A DNA stretch of 64,000 bases from Streptomyces sp. P9-A2 (GTDB lineage Bacteria; Actinomycetota; Actinomycetes; Streptomycetales; Streptomycetaceae): positions 1,302,001 through 1,366,000 of the forward strand of contig NZ_JAZIFX010000001.1 in NCBI RefSeq assembly GCF_036634175.1, given 5' to 3'. Numbering within the stretch: the stretch's first letter is position 1; every line of letters begins with the position of its first letter. The notes under the pieces are model-generated. The model was not told the origin of the DNA. It ran no database searches and saw only the letters and a list, made by a program, of their open reading frames with translations. Of this stretch, positions 44,955 through 53,972 are shown piece by piece. The position numbers and the translations under genes are program-made.

Positions 44955-46075
44955 CAGATCTCCATCCCGAACGGCCGGGTGAACCGGACGTCACCCTCGA
45001 CCATGTCTCGCATGTCCTCGACGTTGTGGCGGAACATCAGCATCCGCTCGATGCCGAACCCGAAGGCGAAGCCGCTGTACTTCTCCGGGTCGACGCCGCA
45101 GGCGGTCAGCACCCGCGGGTTGACCATGCCGCAGCCGCCGAGCTCGATCCAGCCCTCGGACGAGCAGGTGCGGCAGGGGCGGTCGGGGTTGCCGACGGAC
45201 TCGCCCTTGCAGACGTAGCAGAGCATGTCCATCTCGGCGCTCGGCTCGGTGAAGGGGAAGAAGTTCGGCCGCAGCCTGGTCTTCATGCCCTCGCCGAACA
45301 GCGACTGCACCATGTGGTCCAGGGTGCCCTTGAGGTCCGCCATGGTGAGGCCCTCGTCCACGGCGAGGAGTTCCACCTGGTGGAAGACGGGGGTGTGGGT
45401 CGCGTCCAGCTCGTCGGTGCGGTAGACACGGCCGGGGCAGATCACGTAGACCGGCAGCTCGCGGCCGAGCAGGGAGCGGATCTGCACGGGCGAGGTATGG
45501 GTGCGCAGCACGACGCCGGACTCGGTGCCGCCCTGGGGGCCCTGCACGAAGAAGGTGTCGGCCTCGCCGCGGGCCGGGTGGTCCGGGCCGATGTTGAGGG
45601 CGTCGAAGTTGAACCACTCGGCTTCGACCTGGGGGCCCTCGGCGACCTCGTAGCCCATGGCCACGAAGATGTCCTCGATGCGCTCGGACAGCGTGGTCAG
45701 CGGGTGCCGGGCGCCGGACGGTACGCGGTCGTGGGGCAGGGTGACGTCGACCGCCTCCTCCACCAGGACCCGGGTGTCCCGCTCGGCCTCCAGTTCGCTC
45801 TGGCGGCCGACGAGGGCCTTGTTCACCGCGCCGCGCGCCTGGCCCACGCGCTTGCCCGCGTCGGCCTTGGCGTGCGGGGGCAGGGCGCCGATCTCGCGGT
45901 TGGCAAGGGCCAGCGGCGAGGCGGGGCCGGTGTGGGCGATCTTGGCCTCGTGGAGGGCGTCGAGGGAGTCCGCGGCGGCGAAGGCGGCGAACGCCTCGTC
46001 CCGCATGCGCTCGATCTCTTCCGGTTTCAACGCCTCGACCTCGACAGGGTCGTACGACTTATTGGGTGCCGACAT
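44954..46075 (-). CDS. pheS: phenylalanyl-tRNA synthetase alpha subunit
   Basis: A 373-residue catalytic subunit. N-terminal coiled coil (about 15-95), then class II motif 2 region [16 protein letters not shown] with [15 protein letters not shown], and motif 3 [20 protein letters not shown]. The phenylalanine pocket lies in [14 protein letters not shown] CxxC pair set ([17 protein letters not shown]) is present, as in many actinobacterial PheS. pheT follows with a one-base overlap. Confidence 0.98.
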   Translation of the reverse strand: MSAPNKSYDPVEVEALKPEEIERMRDEAFAAFAAADSLDALHEAKIAHTGPASPLALANREIGALPPHAKADAGKRVGQARGAVNKALVGRQSELEAERDTRVLVEEAVDVTLPHDRVPSGARHPLTTLSERIEDIFVAMGYEVAEGPQVEAEWFNFDALNIGPDHPARGEADTFFVQGPQGGTESGVVLRTHTSPVQIRSLLGRELPVYVICPGRVYRTDELDATHTPVFHQVELLAVDEGLTMADLKGTLDHMVQSLFGEGMKTRLRPNFFPFTEPSAEMDMLCYVCKGESVGNPDRPCRTCSSEGWIELGGCGMVNPRVLTACGVDPEKYSGFAFGFGIERMLMFRHNVEDMRDMVEGDVRFTRPFGMEI

Positions 46076-46171
46076 CTCTTCCCGTACTTCCGATTGGCTG
46101 GCTGATGGTCCCCGTCACCGGCTCGTGGCCGAAGCGTCTCCGTCTGTGGGACACAAAGGTGCCAGAGGCCG

Positions 46172-46177
46172 AGTCTA
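46172..46177 (-). promoter_or_regulatory. probable pheS -10 element
   Basis: Minus-strand TAGACT about 100 bases before the pheS ATG, giving a leader near 90 nt. A clear -35 at 17-18 bases is not seen. I find no T-box motif in the leader. Confidence 0.4.
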
Positions 46178-46223
46178 ACGGGGTGAGGGACCGTGAATGC
46201 GCCCGTGGGGCCCCGGGCGCGCG

Positions 46224-47369
46224 CTAGCTGAGATACGCGGGGGCCGCCACGGGCAACGTAAATCGGAGTTGCGCACCACCGCCGGGGGCGCGGCCGACCG
46301 TGATGGTGCCGCCGTGGACCTCGACGATGCCCTTGACGATGTACAGCCCGAGGCCGGTGCCGCCGCGCTTGCTGCCCCGCCAGAAGCGGGTGAAGACGCG
46401 GTTCATGGACTCCTCCGGGATGCCGGGACCCTCGTCGCTCACGGTGACCGACGTGGCCGCGTGCTCGCCGTTCTCCCGGTCTCGGGGGGACGCCGAGGGC
46501 GTGATGTCGATGGTGACGGTTCCCTCGCCGTGGCGCACCGCATTTTCCAGCAGGTTGCTCAGCACCTGGTCGACCTTGTCGGGGTCGGCCCACAGATCGG
46601 GCAGGGGATGCTGGATCCGCAGCAGGAACCGGTCGGCGGGCTGTCCGGCGGCGACGTACGCCTGGATGTGCCGTCCGACGGCGGCTCCGATGTCGACGGG
46701 CTGGCGGCGCAGTTCGAGGCGCCCGGAGTCGATGCGGGAGATGTCGAGGAGTTCGGCGATGAGCCGGGTGACCCGGTCGGCGTCGGCGTCGACGGTCTCC
46801 AGCATCAGCCGCTTCTGCTCGTCGGTGAACCGCTCCCACTTGGCGAGCAGGGTGGCGGTGAAGCCCTTGACAGAGGTGAGCGGGGAGCGCAGTTCGTGGG
46901 CGACGATGGCGATCAGTTCGGCGTGGTTGCGTTCGGTGCGGCGCCGGGCCTCGGTGTCGCGCAGCGACACGACGACGCGGTGGACCGGTCCGGTGGGCCG
47001 GGTGCGGACGTAGCGCGCGGAGACGAGGACCTCCCGGCCGCCGGGCAGCAGCAGGTTGCGCTCGGGCTGGCCCACCCGGATGGCGAGGCCGCCGTAGGGG
47101 TCTGTGAGCTGCCACCAGCGCCGGCCTTCCAGGTCCTCCAACGGCAGCGCCTCGTCGAGCCGTCGGCCGAGGGCACGCTCGGCGGGGACCGCGGCGATGC
47201 GGGCCGCGGCGGCGTTGAAGCAGATCACCCTGCCGTGCTCGTCGGCGACGACGAGGCCGTCGGGCAGCTGGTCGGGGTCGATGCCGAGTTCGGCGGGGCC
47301 GGCGGACCGGGGCGCGGGCGGGCGCGCCGCCCGAGGTGCTCCCGGTGCGCTGCTCGTGCCGACGGTCAT
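46224..47369 (-). CDS. PAS-domain sensor histidine kinase, soluble
   Basis: A 381-residue kinase with no membrane helix. PAS domain at about 28-140 (GLVVADEHGRVICFNAAAAR, LPGGREVLVSARYVR); HisKA with phosphorylated histidine in ELIAIVAHELRSPLTSVKGF; HATPase with NLLENAVRHG, SDEGPGIPEE and GGTGLGLYIVKGIVEVHGG. ATG 47369 opens MTVGTSS. Orphan: no response regulator is adjacent. Position between pheS and the rRNA methyltransferase gene is, from memory, conserved in Streptomyces. Confidence 0.95.
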   Translation of the reverse strand: MTVGTSSAPGAPRAARPPAPRSAGPAELGIDPDQLPDGLVVADEHGRVICFNAAAARIAAVPAERALGRRLDEALPLEDLEGRRWWQLTDPYGGLAIRVGQPERNLLLPGGREVLVSARYVRTRPTGPVHRVVVSLRDTEARRRTERNHAELIAIVAHELRSPLTSVKGFTATLLAKWERFTDEQKRLMLETVDADADRVTRLIAELLDISRIDSGRLELRRQPVDIGAAVGRHIQAYVAAGQPADRFLLRIQHPLPDLWADPDKVDQVLSNLLENAVRHGEGTVTIDITPSASPRDRENGEHAATSVTVSDEGPGIPEESMNRVFTRFWRGSKRGGTGLGLYIVKGIVEVHGGTITVGRAPGGGAQLRFTLPVAAPAYLS

Positions 47370-47495
47370 CCCCGTGTCCCACCTCTCCGTACTTCCTCGG
47401 GGTGCCCCGCGCTCGGGCGGGATGCCCCGGTCCGGCCGGAGCCGGGGAGCCTGGGGCACGGCCGAGAGCTGGGGAGGGTCCCCGGGCAGGTCACC

Positions 47496-48377
47496 TTACT
47501 GGCTCTCGGTGACGGAGCGGCACCCTCCGACGGCGCGCTGTGCCCGCGCCGACGCGTAGAGACATACGGCGGCGGCGGTGGCGAGGTTCAGACTTTCGGC
47601 CTTTCCGTGAATCGGAACACGCACGACGGCGTCGGTGAGCGCCCGGGTCTCCTCGGGAAGTCCCCATGCCTCGTTGCCGAAGATCCAGGCGGTGGGCCCG
47701 CCCATGGTGCCGTGGTCGAGTTCGTCGTCGAGGTCTCGGTCGCCGGCGCCGTCCGCGGCGAGGACCCGTACGCCGGTGTCCCGCAGCGCGGCCACGGCGT
47801 GCTCGACGGGGACACCCACGGCGACGGGCAGGTGGAACAGCGATCCGACGGAGGCGCGTACGGCCTTGGGGTTGTACAGGTCGACGGAGGCGTCGGTCAG
47901 GACGACGGCCTCGGCGCCGGCGGCGTCGGCGCACCGCAGGACGGTGCCGGCGTTGCCGGGGTCGCGTACGTGGGCGAGGACGGCGACGAGCCGGGGGCGG
48001 GCGGCGAGGATCTCCTCGAAGGGGGTGTCGAGGAAGCGGCACACGCCGACGAGGCCCTGCGGGGTGACGGTGGTGGAGATGTCGGCGACGACCTGCTCGT
48101 CGGCGAGGTGGACGCGGGCGCCGGCGTCCCGGGCGGCGCCGATGATGTCCGCGTACCGCTCGGCGGCCTCCGGGGTGGCGAACAGTTCGACGAGGGTGGC
48201 GGCGCCGGTGCCCCGGTGAGCGGCGGTGCCCCGGTGAACGGCGGCCTCCCGTACGGCCTGCGGTCCTTCGGCGAGGAACAGTCGCTCCTTGCCCCGGAAG
48301 TTCCGTTTGGCCAGCCGCCGCGCGGCGGACACGCGGGGCGAGCGGGAGGAGATCGACTCGGGGGTGGCGGGGGGCAT
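47496..48377 (-). CDS. TrmH/SpoU-family RNA 2'-O-methyltransferase
   Basis: A 293-residue SPOUT enzyme using S-adenosylmethionine. N-terminal substrate domain (RVSAARRLAKRNFRGKERLF, LAEGPQAVREA). The knotted catalytic domain has ARPRLVAVLAHVRDPGNAGT (motif 1 with the conserved asparagine and arginine), WIFGNEAWGLPEETRAL (motif 2) and VRVPIHGKAESLNLATAAAV (motif 3, normally IPM.G...SLNVS). A local HRGTAAHRGTG duplication sits near residue 50. Target may be 23S rRNA or tRNA. Encoded just after the rplT terminator. Confidence 0.93.
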   Translation of the reverse strand: MPPATPESISSRSPRVSAARRLAKRNFRGKERLFLAEGPQAVREAAVHRGTAAHRGTGAATLVELFATPEAAERYADIIGAARDAGARVHLADEQVVADISTTVTPQGLVGVCRFLDTPFEEILAARPRLVAVLAHVRDPGNAGTVLRCADAAGAEAVVLTDASVDLYNPKAVRASVGSLFHLPVAVGVPVEHAVAALRDTGVRVLAADGAGDRDLDDELDHGTMGGPTAWIFGNEAWGLPEETRALTDAVVRVPIHGKAESLNLATAAAVCLYASARAQRAVGGCRSVTESQ

Positions 48378-48446
48378 TCGGTTCACTTTCGCTCTCGGCT
48401 TCCGCGGCGGCTCCCGCGCGGTGCCACGGAAGCTTCCGCACAGACT

Positions 48447-48477
48447 ACGGACCCGCAGGCAGCGCCTGCGGGTCCGT
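48447..48477. terminator. terminator of infC-rpmI-rplT
   Basis: A perfect 14 bp stem, ACGGACCCGCAGGC (48447-48460) with GCCTGCGGGTCCGT (48464-48477), loop of three. Confidence 0.88.
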
Positions 48478-48508
48478 TGGATCACGCCGGTTCGAGGCCG
48501 GCGCGGCG

Positions 48509-48892
48509 TCACGCGGCCTTGGGCGCGTTCACGTCCGCCGGCAGCGCCTTCTGGGCGACCTCGACGAGCGCGGCGAAGGCGGTGGCGTCGTTGACGGCCA
48601 GCTCGGCCAGGATCTTGCGGTCGACCTCGACGTTCGCGGCCTTCAGACCCTGGATGAAGCGGTTGTACGTGATGCCGTTCGCGCGGGCAGCGGCGTTGAT
48701 GCGCTGGATCCACAGCTGACGGAAGTCACCCTTGCGCTTCTTGCGGTCGTTGTAGTTGTAGACCAGCGAGTGGGTGACCTGCTCCTTGGCCTTGCGGTAC
48801 AGGCGCGAACGCTGACCGCGGTAGCCGGAGGCCTGCTCGAGGATCGCCCGGCGCTTCTTGTGGGCGTTGACTGCCCGCTTGACGCGTGCCAC
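48509..48892 (-). CDS. rplT: ribosomal protein L20
   Basis: A 127-residue 50S assembly protein that binds 23S rRNA and often represses its own operon. [20 protein letters not shown] opens the basic N-terminal helix; [20 protein letters not shown] is the conserved globular core. Last gene of infC-rpmI-rplT. Confidence 0.99.
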   Translation of the reverse strand: MARVKRAVNAHKKRRAILEQASGYRGQRSRLYRKAKEQVTHSLVYNYNDRKKRKGDFRQLWIQRINAAARANGITYNRFIQGLKAANVEVDRKILAELAVNDATAFAALVEVAQKALPADVNAPKAA

Positions 48893-48993
48893 TTTTTTAA
48901 CTCCTTGCAGCGGGGCCGCGGTTGATGGTCACGCGGCCCGAAATCGATTGGGTCCCGGTCCTGACGTACCTGTGGCGCCGGAGCGCCGGAACG

Positions 48994-49188
48994 TCACTTG
49001 CCGAGAAGCTTCTTGATCTTCTTGGCGTCGCCCGGGGCCATCTCGGCGTTGCCGGTGAGGCGACGCGTCACACGGGACGACTTGTGCTCGAGCAGGTGGC
49101 GCTTGCCGGCACGCTCACGGAGCACCTTGCCGGAGCCGGTGACCTTGAAGCGCTTGCTGGCACCGCTGTGCGTCTTGTTCTTCGGCAT
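48994..49188 (-). CDS. rpmI: ribosomal protein L35
   Basis: A 64-residue basic protein: [20 protein letters not shown], then [18 protein letters not shown]. The ATG at 49188 fixes the family-typical start; the frame extends 19 codons more. Lies 100 bp before rplT and 119 bp after infC. Confidence 0.99.
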   Translation of the reverse strand: MPKNKTHSGASKRFKVTGSGKVLRERAGKRHLLEHKSSRVTRRLTGNAEMAPGDAKKIKKLLGK

Positions 49189-49307
49189 GGCGCCGTTATC
49201 TCCTCGTCGGTGGCGCTCCGGTGCCCGGTCACGAAAACCGGGCACGGTGGAGCGTCGTACTTGTTTCGGTTATGTCCTGAGGGCCGGCGGGCCCCGAGGT
49301 CATGCGG

Positions 49308-50000
49308 TCACACGTCGGCGGGAGCCTCGGCCTGGGCTTCGGCCGGTGCTTCGGCCGGTGCTTCGGCCGGTGCTTCGGCGTCCGCCGACTCCTCGGACTC
49401 CGCGGCGTTCTGCGAGCGGCCGGGGTGGGCCTTCGCGTCCGCCTTGCGGGCTTCCTGCGCCTGGCGGGCCTCGGCCATCGCCTCGGTCTTCTTCTTGTGC
49501 GGACCGAGAACCATGATCATGTTCCGGCCGTCCTGCTTCGGGTTCGACTCGATGAACCCGAGGTCCTGGACGTCCTCCGCGAGCCGCTGCAGCAGCCGGT
49601 AGCCCAGCTCGGGCCGGGACTGCTCGCGACCACGGAACATGATCGTGATCTTGACCTTGTCGCCCTGCTTGAGGAACCGGACGACGTGACCCTTTTTGGT
49701 GTCGTAGTCGTGCGGGTCGATCTTCGGCCGGAGCTTCATTTCCTTGATGACCGTGTGCGCCTGGTTCTTGCGCGCCTCACGGGCCTTCATGGCCGACTCG
49801 TACTTGAACTTCCCGTAGTCCATGAGCTTGCACACGGGCGGGCGGGCAGTCTCCGCGACCTCGACCAGGTCCAGGTCGTACTCCTGCGCAAGCTCCAGTG
49901 CCTTGGCCAGCGGGACAATGCCCACCTGCTCGCCACTGGGACCGACAAGTCGCACCTCGGGAACGCGAATCCGGTCGTTGATACGGGGTTCGGCGCTGAT
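49308..50000 (-). CDS. infC: translation initiation factor IF-3, AUC start
   Basis: A 230-residue factor that binds the 30S subunit, blocks 50S joining and checks the start codon. N-domain [20 protein letters not shown], linker [21 protein letters not shown]-domain [20 protein letters not shown] and [15 protein letters not shown]. The start is taken as ATC at 50000-49998, since GAGGAGG lies immediately upstream and only this start includes the essential N-domain; the first ordinary start (GTG 49955) would delete 15 conserved residues. AUU or AUC starts in infC underlie autoregulation by IF-3. The C-terminal 45 residues are an Ala/Glu-rich tail with repeated PAEA units, a streptomycete extension. 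Confidence 0.95.
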   Translation of the reverse strand: MSAEPRINDRIRVPEVRLVGPSGEQVGIVPLAKALELAQEYDLDLVEVAETARPPVCKLMDYGKFKYESAMKAREARKNQAHTVIKEMKLRPKIDPHDYDTKKGHVVRFLKQGDKVKITIMFRGREQSRPELGYRLLQRLAEDVQDLGFIESNPKQDGRNMIMVLGPHKKKTEAMAEARQAQEARKADAKAHPGRSQNAAESEESADAEAPAEAPAEAPAEAQAEAPADV

Positions 50001-50087
50001 GGATCCTCCTCGATAGCACCACGCGACGGTCTGGCGGACAGCCGCATAACGTCTGTGTTCGTTAGACCTGACCGCGCCGAGGCAACA

Positions 50088-50117
50088 AAAATGCCCCGGA
50101 CGATCACAGGCGGGGCT
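50088..50117 (-). promoter_or_regulatory. intrinsic-terminator-like hairpin in the infC leader
   Basis: On the minus strand GCCCCG, 12-base loop, CGGGGC, then ATTTTT (50117-50088). A stem followed by a T tract is unusual in this genome. It lies about 90 bases before infC and could act as an attenuator. A candidate upstream promoter is TTAGCG-18-TAACCT near 50330-50300. No gene is seen on the minus strand between them, so an ordinary terminator would have nothing to stop. Confidence 0.5.
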
Positions 50118-50405
50118 CCTCGAACTACCGGAACACCGCCGCGGTCACCGCGGGGCGCACTTTCGGGCGGGCCACCGCTGAGCGGCGCCGCCTGACCGGT
50201 GACCTGTCATCCGGGGGACGATCAGGTGGGAGTTCGAAAGCCTCCACTTGTGGGCCGGGCACGCATGCTGTGGGCAGGCGGGTCCGACCGGTCGTTGTAC
50301 AAGGTTAGCAGCTCCGGCGGGGGTGCGCTAACCGCCTGCACCGCACGCCTGCCGGCTCCCCTCCTGCTGTCAGGGGGACACGCGCCGGGCCCTATCGTGT
50401 GGGGC

Positions 50406-50792
50406 ATGAGTGAGACCTCCCCCTCGGAGACCCCCGAACCCGCCGACAGTCCCGACAGCCCCGACTTCGACGCCATGACCCGTGACATCGCCGAGGTCCC
50501 GGCCGTCGAGGTGATCGTGACGGTCGCCGTCAATCTGATGAGCGCCGCGGCCGTGAAGCTCGGTCTGACCGAGGAGGGCGACGCGCACAAGGACCTGGAC
50601 GAGGCCCGCAAGCTGGTGCACGCGCTGGCCGGCCTGCTGGACGCGTCCGCGACCGAGATCAGCTCCTTCCACGCGGCGCCGCTGCGCGACGGGCTGAAGT
50701 CGCTCCAGCTGGCGTTCCGTGAGGCCTCGCTCGTCAAGGACGAGCCGGGGCAGGGCCCGGGCGAGAAGTACACGGGCGCGATCTACGGCTGA
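50406..50792 (+). CDS. DUF1844 protein
   Basis: A 128-residue protein. After a Pro/Ser/Glu-rich start (SETSPSETPEPADSPDSPDF) comes the DUF1844 helical core: VEVIVTVAVNLMSAAAVKLG, LDEARKLVHALAGLLDA and FHAAPLRDGLKSLQLAFREA. TATCGT (50393-50398) lies seven bases before the ATG, so the mRNA should be leaderless. Its place next to infC is, from memory, conserved in actinobacteria. Function unknown. Confidence 0.92.
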   Translation: MSETSPSETPEPADSPDSPDFDAMTRDIAEVPAVEVIVTVAVNLMSAAAVKLGLTEEGDAHKDLDEARKLVHALAGLLDASATEISSFHAAPLRDGLKSLQLAFREASLVKDEPGQGPGEKYTGAIYG

Positions 50793-50798
50793 GCGTGC

Positions 50799-50822
50799 CG
50801 GAGCCCGGTGGCCCGGGCTCCG
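50799..50822. terminator. bidirectional terminator between DUF1844 and SseB genes
   Basis: CGGAGCCCGG (50799-50808) pairs perfectly with CCGGGCTCCG (50813-50822), loop of four, between converging genes. Confidence 0.75.
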
Positions 50823-50840
50823 CATGCGAGTACGTACGGA

Positions 50841-51572
50841 TCACCCGCGTACGTAGAAGGGCTCGCCCGGCGGCGTCGCCCCGGCCGGCAGTACTGCCAG
50901 GTCGAGGCCTCTTACCAGGCGGGCCCTCAGTGTTTCGTCGGCGGCCAGGCGCTGCGCCACGGCGCGGGCGGCCTCGGCGACGGGGGCCGCGGGGTCGAGG
51001 ACCAGGGCGAGGGTGCCGTCGGCCTGCCCCGGTCCGAGGTGGGCGCGCAGGACGGCGGGCTCCGCGGTGACGACGGCTCGCAGGGCCTCGACGACCAGGG
51101 GGTCGGCCAGCGGGTCGGTGGTCGTACGCCCCTCGGCGAGCGCGAGCAGCAGCGGGCCGGTCAGTTCGAAGGGCACGGGCCCGGCCATGTCGAGGACGAC
51201 CGTGTCCGCCTTCTCGTGCGCGGCGGCCTGCAGGGCCTGGTGCAGCGGTACGGCGACCGGGCGGGCCGCCGGGTCCCAGCGGGCGAGCGAGTCGGTGGAG
51301 GTGAAGGCGGGCAGCGCGGTGCGGTCACCGGCCTTCAAGGTGGGGACGGCCATGTCGCTGGTCTTCTCCCGGCGCAGCCCGTTTTCGTCCTCCTCGACTT
51401 CTCCGAGGACGGCCACGACGGGGACCAGCAGCCGGGTGCCTTTGAGCGCGTCGAGGACCGGCGCGACGGCGTTGCCGTCCTCGGCCCAGGCGGCGAGCGC
51501 CGCACTCAGCCGGGGGTCTGCGGAGCCGTCGTCGTCACGGTAACCGGGGTCGGGAATGTTCTTGTTCGCCAC
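50841..51572 (-). CDS. SseB-family protein
   Basis: A 243-residue soluble protein: NKNIPDPGYRDDDGSADPRL, then GTRLLVPVVAVLGE, KTSDMAVPTLKAGDRTALPA and FTSTDSLARWDPAARPVAVP, the SseB N-terminal-domain pattern. GTG at 51572 has TAGGGT eight bases upstream on the minus strand and no ribosome site, hence probably leaderless. Divergent from the beta-lactamase-like gene. Function in actinobacteria is unknown. Confidence 0.88.
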   Translation of the reverse strand: MANKNIPDPGYRDDDGSADPRLSAALAAWAEDGNAVAPVLDALKGTRLLVPVVAVLGEVEEDENGLRREKTSDMAVPTLKAGDRTALPAFTSTDSLARWDPAARPVAVPLHQALQAAAHEKADTVVLDMAGPVPFELTGPLLLALAEGRTTTDPLADPLVVEALRAVVTAEPAVLRAHLGPGQADGTLALVLDPAAPVAEAARAVAQRLAADETLRARLVRGLDLAVLPAGATPPGEPFYVRG

Positions 51573-51660
51573 GGTCGTCGACCCTATCGGCCTTGGGGTG
51601 GCAGGCTCGCACGCGGGCGGGCGTGCGGGCGGGCGGCCGCGGAGCGGCAGGGAGGGGAAG

Positions 51661-52431
51661 GTGCCGGTGAGGTCCGACGGGTGGGACGCGCGGTGGGCGG
51701 CGGCGATGGCGGGGGTGGCCGTGCCGGACGGTGCCGAAGTGTCGGTGGGAGTTCTGGACCCGGTGTCGGGGGTGGGCGTCCGCCACGGCGACCGGGCGTT
51801 CGTCACGGCGAGCGTCGTGAAGGTCGGCATACTGGCGGCGTTGCTGCTGGAGGCGCAGGACGTGGGACGGGCGCTCACCGGTGAGGAGCGGTCGTACGCC
51901 GCGGCGATGATCGAGCGCAGCGACAACGACGCGGCGTCCGCGCTGTGGCGCTCGATCGGGCGGGCGGCCGGCCTCGACGCGGCACACGTCCGCTTGGGCC
52001 TGACCGGCACCGAGGGCGGCGACGGCCCCCGGTGGGGGCTGACCCGGACCACGGTCGCCGACCAGCTTCTGCTGCTCCGCCAGGTGTTCGGGGCCCCGGC
52101 GGACTCGAAGCTGACCGCGGCCTCGCGGGCGTACGTACGGGGGCTGATGGAGCGGGTGGTCCCGGAGCAGGCGTGGGGGGTTCCGGTGGTGGCGGACGTG
52201 TTGCCGCCGGGCGGCGCGGCGTGGGCGGTGAAGAACGGCTGGGTGCCGCGCGACGCGACCGGACTCTGGGTCGTGAACAGCATCGGCCGCGTCACGGCCG
52301 AGGGCCGGAACCTCCTGGTGGCCGCGCTGTCCGACGGCAACCCGACGATGACCCGGGGCGTGGCGCTGGTGGAGGCGGCGGCACGGGCGGCGGTGTCGGC
52401 GTTCACGGGAGACGGGCGTCGGAGTGTTTAG
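51661..52431 (+). CDS. class A beta-lactamase-like serine hydrolase without signal peptide
   Basis: A 256-residue protein of the penicillin-recognising fold: serine nucleophile in TASVVKVGILAAL (SxxK), RSDNDAASALW (SDN motif), and KNGWVP in place of KTG. VSVGVLDPVSGVGVRHGDRA is the usual N-terminal strand. GTG at 51661 follows GGAGGGG; no start gives an export signal, so it seems cytosolic. No clear Omega-loop glutamate of true class A lactamases is visible. An esterase or peptidase role is more likely than antibiotic resistance. Confidence 0.85.
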   Translation: MPVRSDGWDARWAAAMAGVAVPDGAEVSVGVLDPVSGVGVRHGDRAFVTASVVKVGILAALLLEAQDVGRALTGEERSYAAAMIERSDNDAASALWRSIGRAAGLDAAHVRLGLTGTEGGDGPRWGLTRTTVADQLLLLRQVFGAPADSKLTAASRAYVRGLMERVVPEQAWGVPVVADVLPPGGAAWAVKNGWVPRDATGLWVVNSIGRVTAEGRNLLVAALSDGNPTMTRGVALVEAAARAAVSAFTGDGRRSV

Positions 52432-52509
52432 GTGCCCGCGCGCACGTCGGGGGCCCTCAACGGTGGCGCGCTCGGGCGGGCCTTTGTCCGGAGAGCACGC
52501 GAAAGGACG

Positions 52510-52739
52510 TCACAGGACGATCGGCCGGTACGCCAGAGCCTGATCGACTGCCTCATCGGCCGAAAGGTCGCGCTCCCGCGGCCGGAAAACCAGGTCGCAG
52601 ACATGTCCGGACGGGATCCGAGCGCTCGGTCGAGCCTGCTCAGCCGGTCGGCCACCTCGTCCTCCGAGGCGTGGTCCGCCCGCATGATGCGCTGCACGAG
52701 CGCGACCGCCTCCGCCCGGGTCATCTCCACGGCACTCAT
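52510..52739 (-). pseudogene. bacteriocin-immunity-like (E9imm type) gene with one frameshift
   Basis: The first 40 codons, MSAVEMTRAEAVALVQRIMR followed by ADHASEDEVADRLSRLDRAL, and the last 34 codons in the next frame, PSGHVCDLVFRPRERDLSAD then EAVDQALAYRPIVL, together make one small acidic protein like the colicin/pyocin immunity family (typical core GCPHVSDLIFWP, ending ALAYRPIAL). The break is near 52613-52618, where GGATCCCG stands for an expected GGATGCCCG, so one base appears lost. ATG 52739. A toxin partner is not in the window. Confidence 0.65.
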
Positions 52740-52796
52740 CGGGTCCCTCCTGCCGAGTCATCCCCACACAGTGCGCGTGAGCGCCCGGACAGGTCC

Positions 52797-53972
52797 TCAG
52801 GCGTCCTCGTGGCCCGGGCGGCGGCCGCGCCACAGGACGGCCGTGGCGACCAGGAGGACGCCGCCCGCGCCGCCCGCGAGGGGGGCGGCCCAGTCGGCGG
52901 TTCCGGTGTCGGACTCGGGGCTGTCCGGGCCGGGGCCGAAGTACCGCTCGCCGTAGGCCGCCGACTTCAGGCCCTCGGGCTTCAGCCTGGCGGCGGCCTC
53001 TATGGCGGCGGCCGGGTCGACGAAGCCGAAGCCGCGGGAGTCGTCACGGCCGTCGGCGGGGGCGTTGCGGGCGGTGTCCTCCAGGAGACTCTTGAGCTGG
53101 GCCGGGGTCAGCCCGGGGTGGGCCGCCTTGATCAGGGCGACGGCGCCGGAGACGAACGCGGCGGCGGCGCTGGTGCCCCAGCCCTCGTAGTACTTGCGGT
53201 CGGGGTCGGCGATGATCACGTCGACACCCGGGGCACTGACCGTGGCGTACCAGCGGCGGGTGGAGAACGGGGCGCGGGTGCCGTAGCGGTCGACGGCGGT
53301 GACGGCGATGACACCCGGGTAGGCGGCCGGGTAGGAGACGCGGTCGCCCTTCTCGCCGCCGTTGCCCGCGGAGGCGACGACGGCCACACCCTTGCGGAGG
53401 GCGTACTGGATGGCCTCGTCCTCGCCGGACTCGGGGTGCGCGGAGGCGGAGTCGTCGCCGAGGGAGAGGTTGATGACGTCGGCGCCGTGGTCGGCGGCCC
53501 AGCGGATGCCCTCGGCGAGGGCGTTGCCGCGGGTGCTGCGGGCCTTGGCGCGGGAGGGATCGCCGTCCTCCAGGATCACGCGGACGGGGAGGATCTTCGC
53601 CTCGGGCGCGATGCCCAGGACGCCTTCGCCGTTCCCCACGCCGTGTCCGTGGCCCGCGATGATGCCGGCCATCGCGGTGCCGTGCCGAGCCCAGGCCCGG
53701 TCACCCTCCTCGGCACCAAAACGGACCAGGTCCTTGCCAGCGAGAACGTTCCCGGCGAGGTCGGGATGCTCGGCGTCGACCCCGGTGTCCAGGACGGCGA
53801 CGGTGACGCCCGCGCCCTGGGTGGTGCGCCAGGCCTCCTGGGTGTGCAGGGCCTCCGGTCCCCACTGCCGGTCGCGGATGCCGTCCGCATGGGCGGTGGT
53901 GGCGGGGAGCAGGGCGAGGCCGGCGGCCAGCAGGACGCTCAGGGTCGCGGCTCGGGAGGTCGCGGGCCTCAT
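52797..53972 (-). CDS. mycosin-like subtilase (S8), membrane anchored
   Basis: A 391-residue exported protease. Signal peptide to about residue 29 (SVLLAAGLALLPATTAHA). Catalytic aspartate in VAVLDTGVDAEHPDL, histidine in RHGTAMAGIIAGHGHG, oxyanion asparagine in VASAGNGGEKGD, serine in GWGTSAAAAFVSGAVALI. A C-terminal membrane helix (GGAGGVLLVATAVLWRGRRP) anchors it. This is the architecture of type VII secretion mycosins (MycP). Its ATG overlaps the upstream gene's stop by four bases. No EccC, EccD or WXG100 genes are in the window, so its secretion partner is elsewhere or absent. Confidence 0.9.
   Translation of the reverse strand: MRPATSRAATLSVLLAAGLALLPATTAHADGIRDRQWGPEALHTQEAWRTTQGAGVTVAVLDTGVDAEHPDLAGNVLAGKDLVRFGAEEGDRAWARHGTAMAGIIAGHGHGVGNGEGVLGIAPEAKILPVRVILEDGDPSRAKARSTRGNALAEGIRWAADHGADVINLSLGDDSASAHPESGEDEAIQYALRKGVAVVASAGNGGEKGDRVSYPAAYPGVIAVTAVDRYGTRAPFSTRRWYATVSAPGVDVIIADPDRKYYEGWGTSAAAAFVSGAVALIKAAHPGLTPAQLKSLLEDTARNAPADGRDDSRGFGFVDPAAAIEAAARLKPEGLKSAAYGERYFGPGPDSPESDTGTADWAAPLAGGAGGVLLVATAVLWRGRRPGHEDA

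Noticed and set aside
42126..45218. 1030-codon plus-strand open frame
   Set aside because: Antisense to pheT and pheS; no protein-like pattern.
46076..46140. Short upstream open frame overlapping the pheS start, possible leader peptide
   Set aside because: It has only one phenylalanine codon and no terminator structure near it, so attenuation is not supported.
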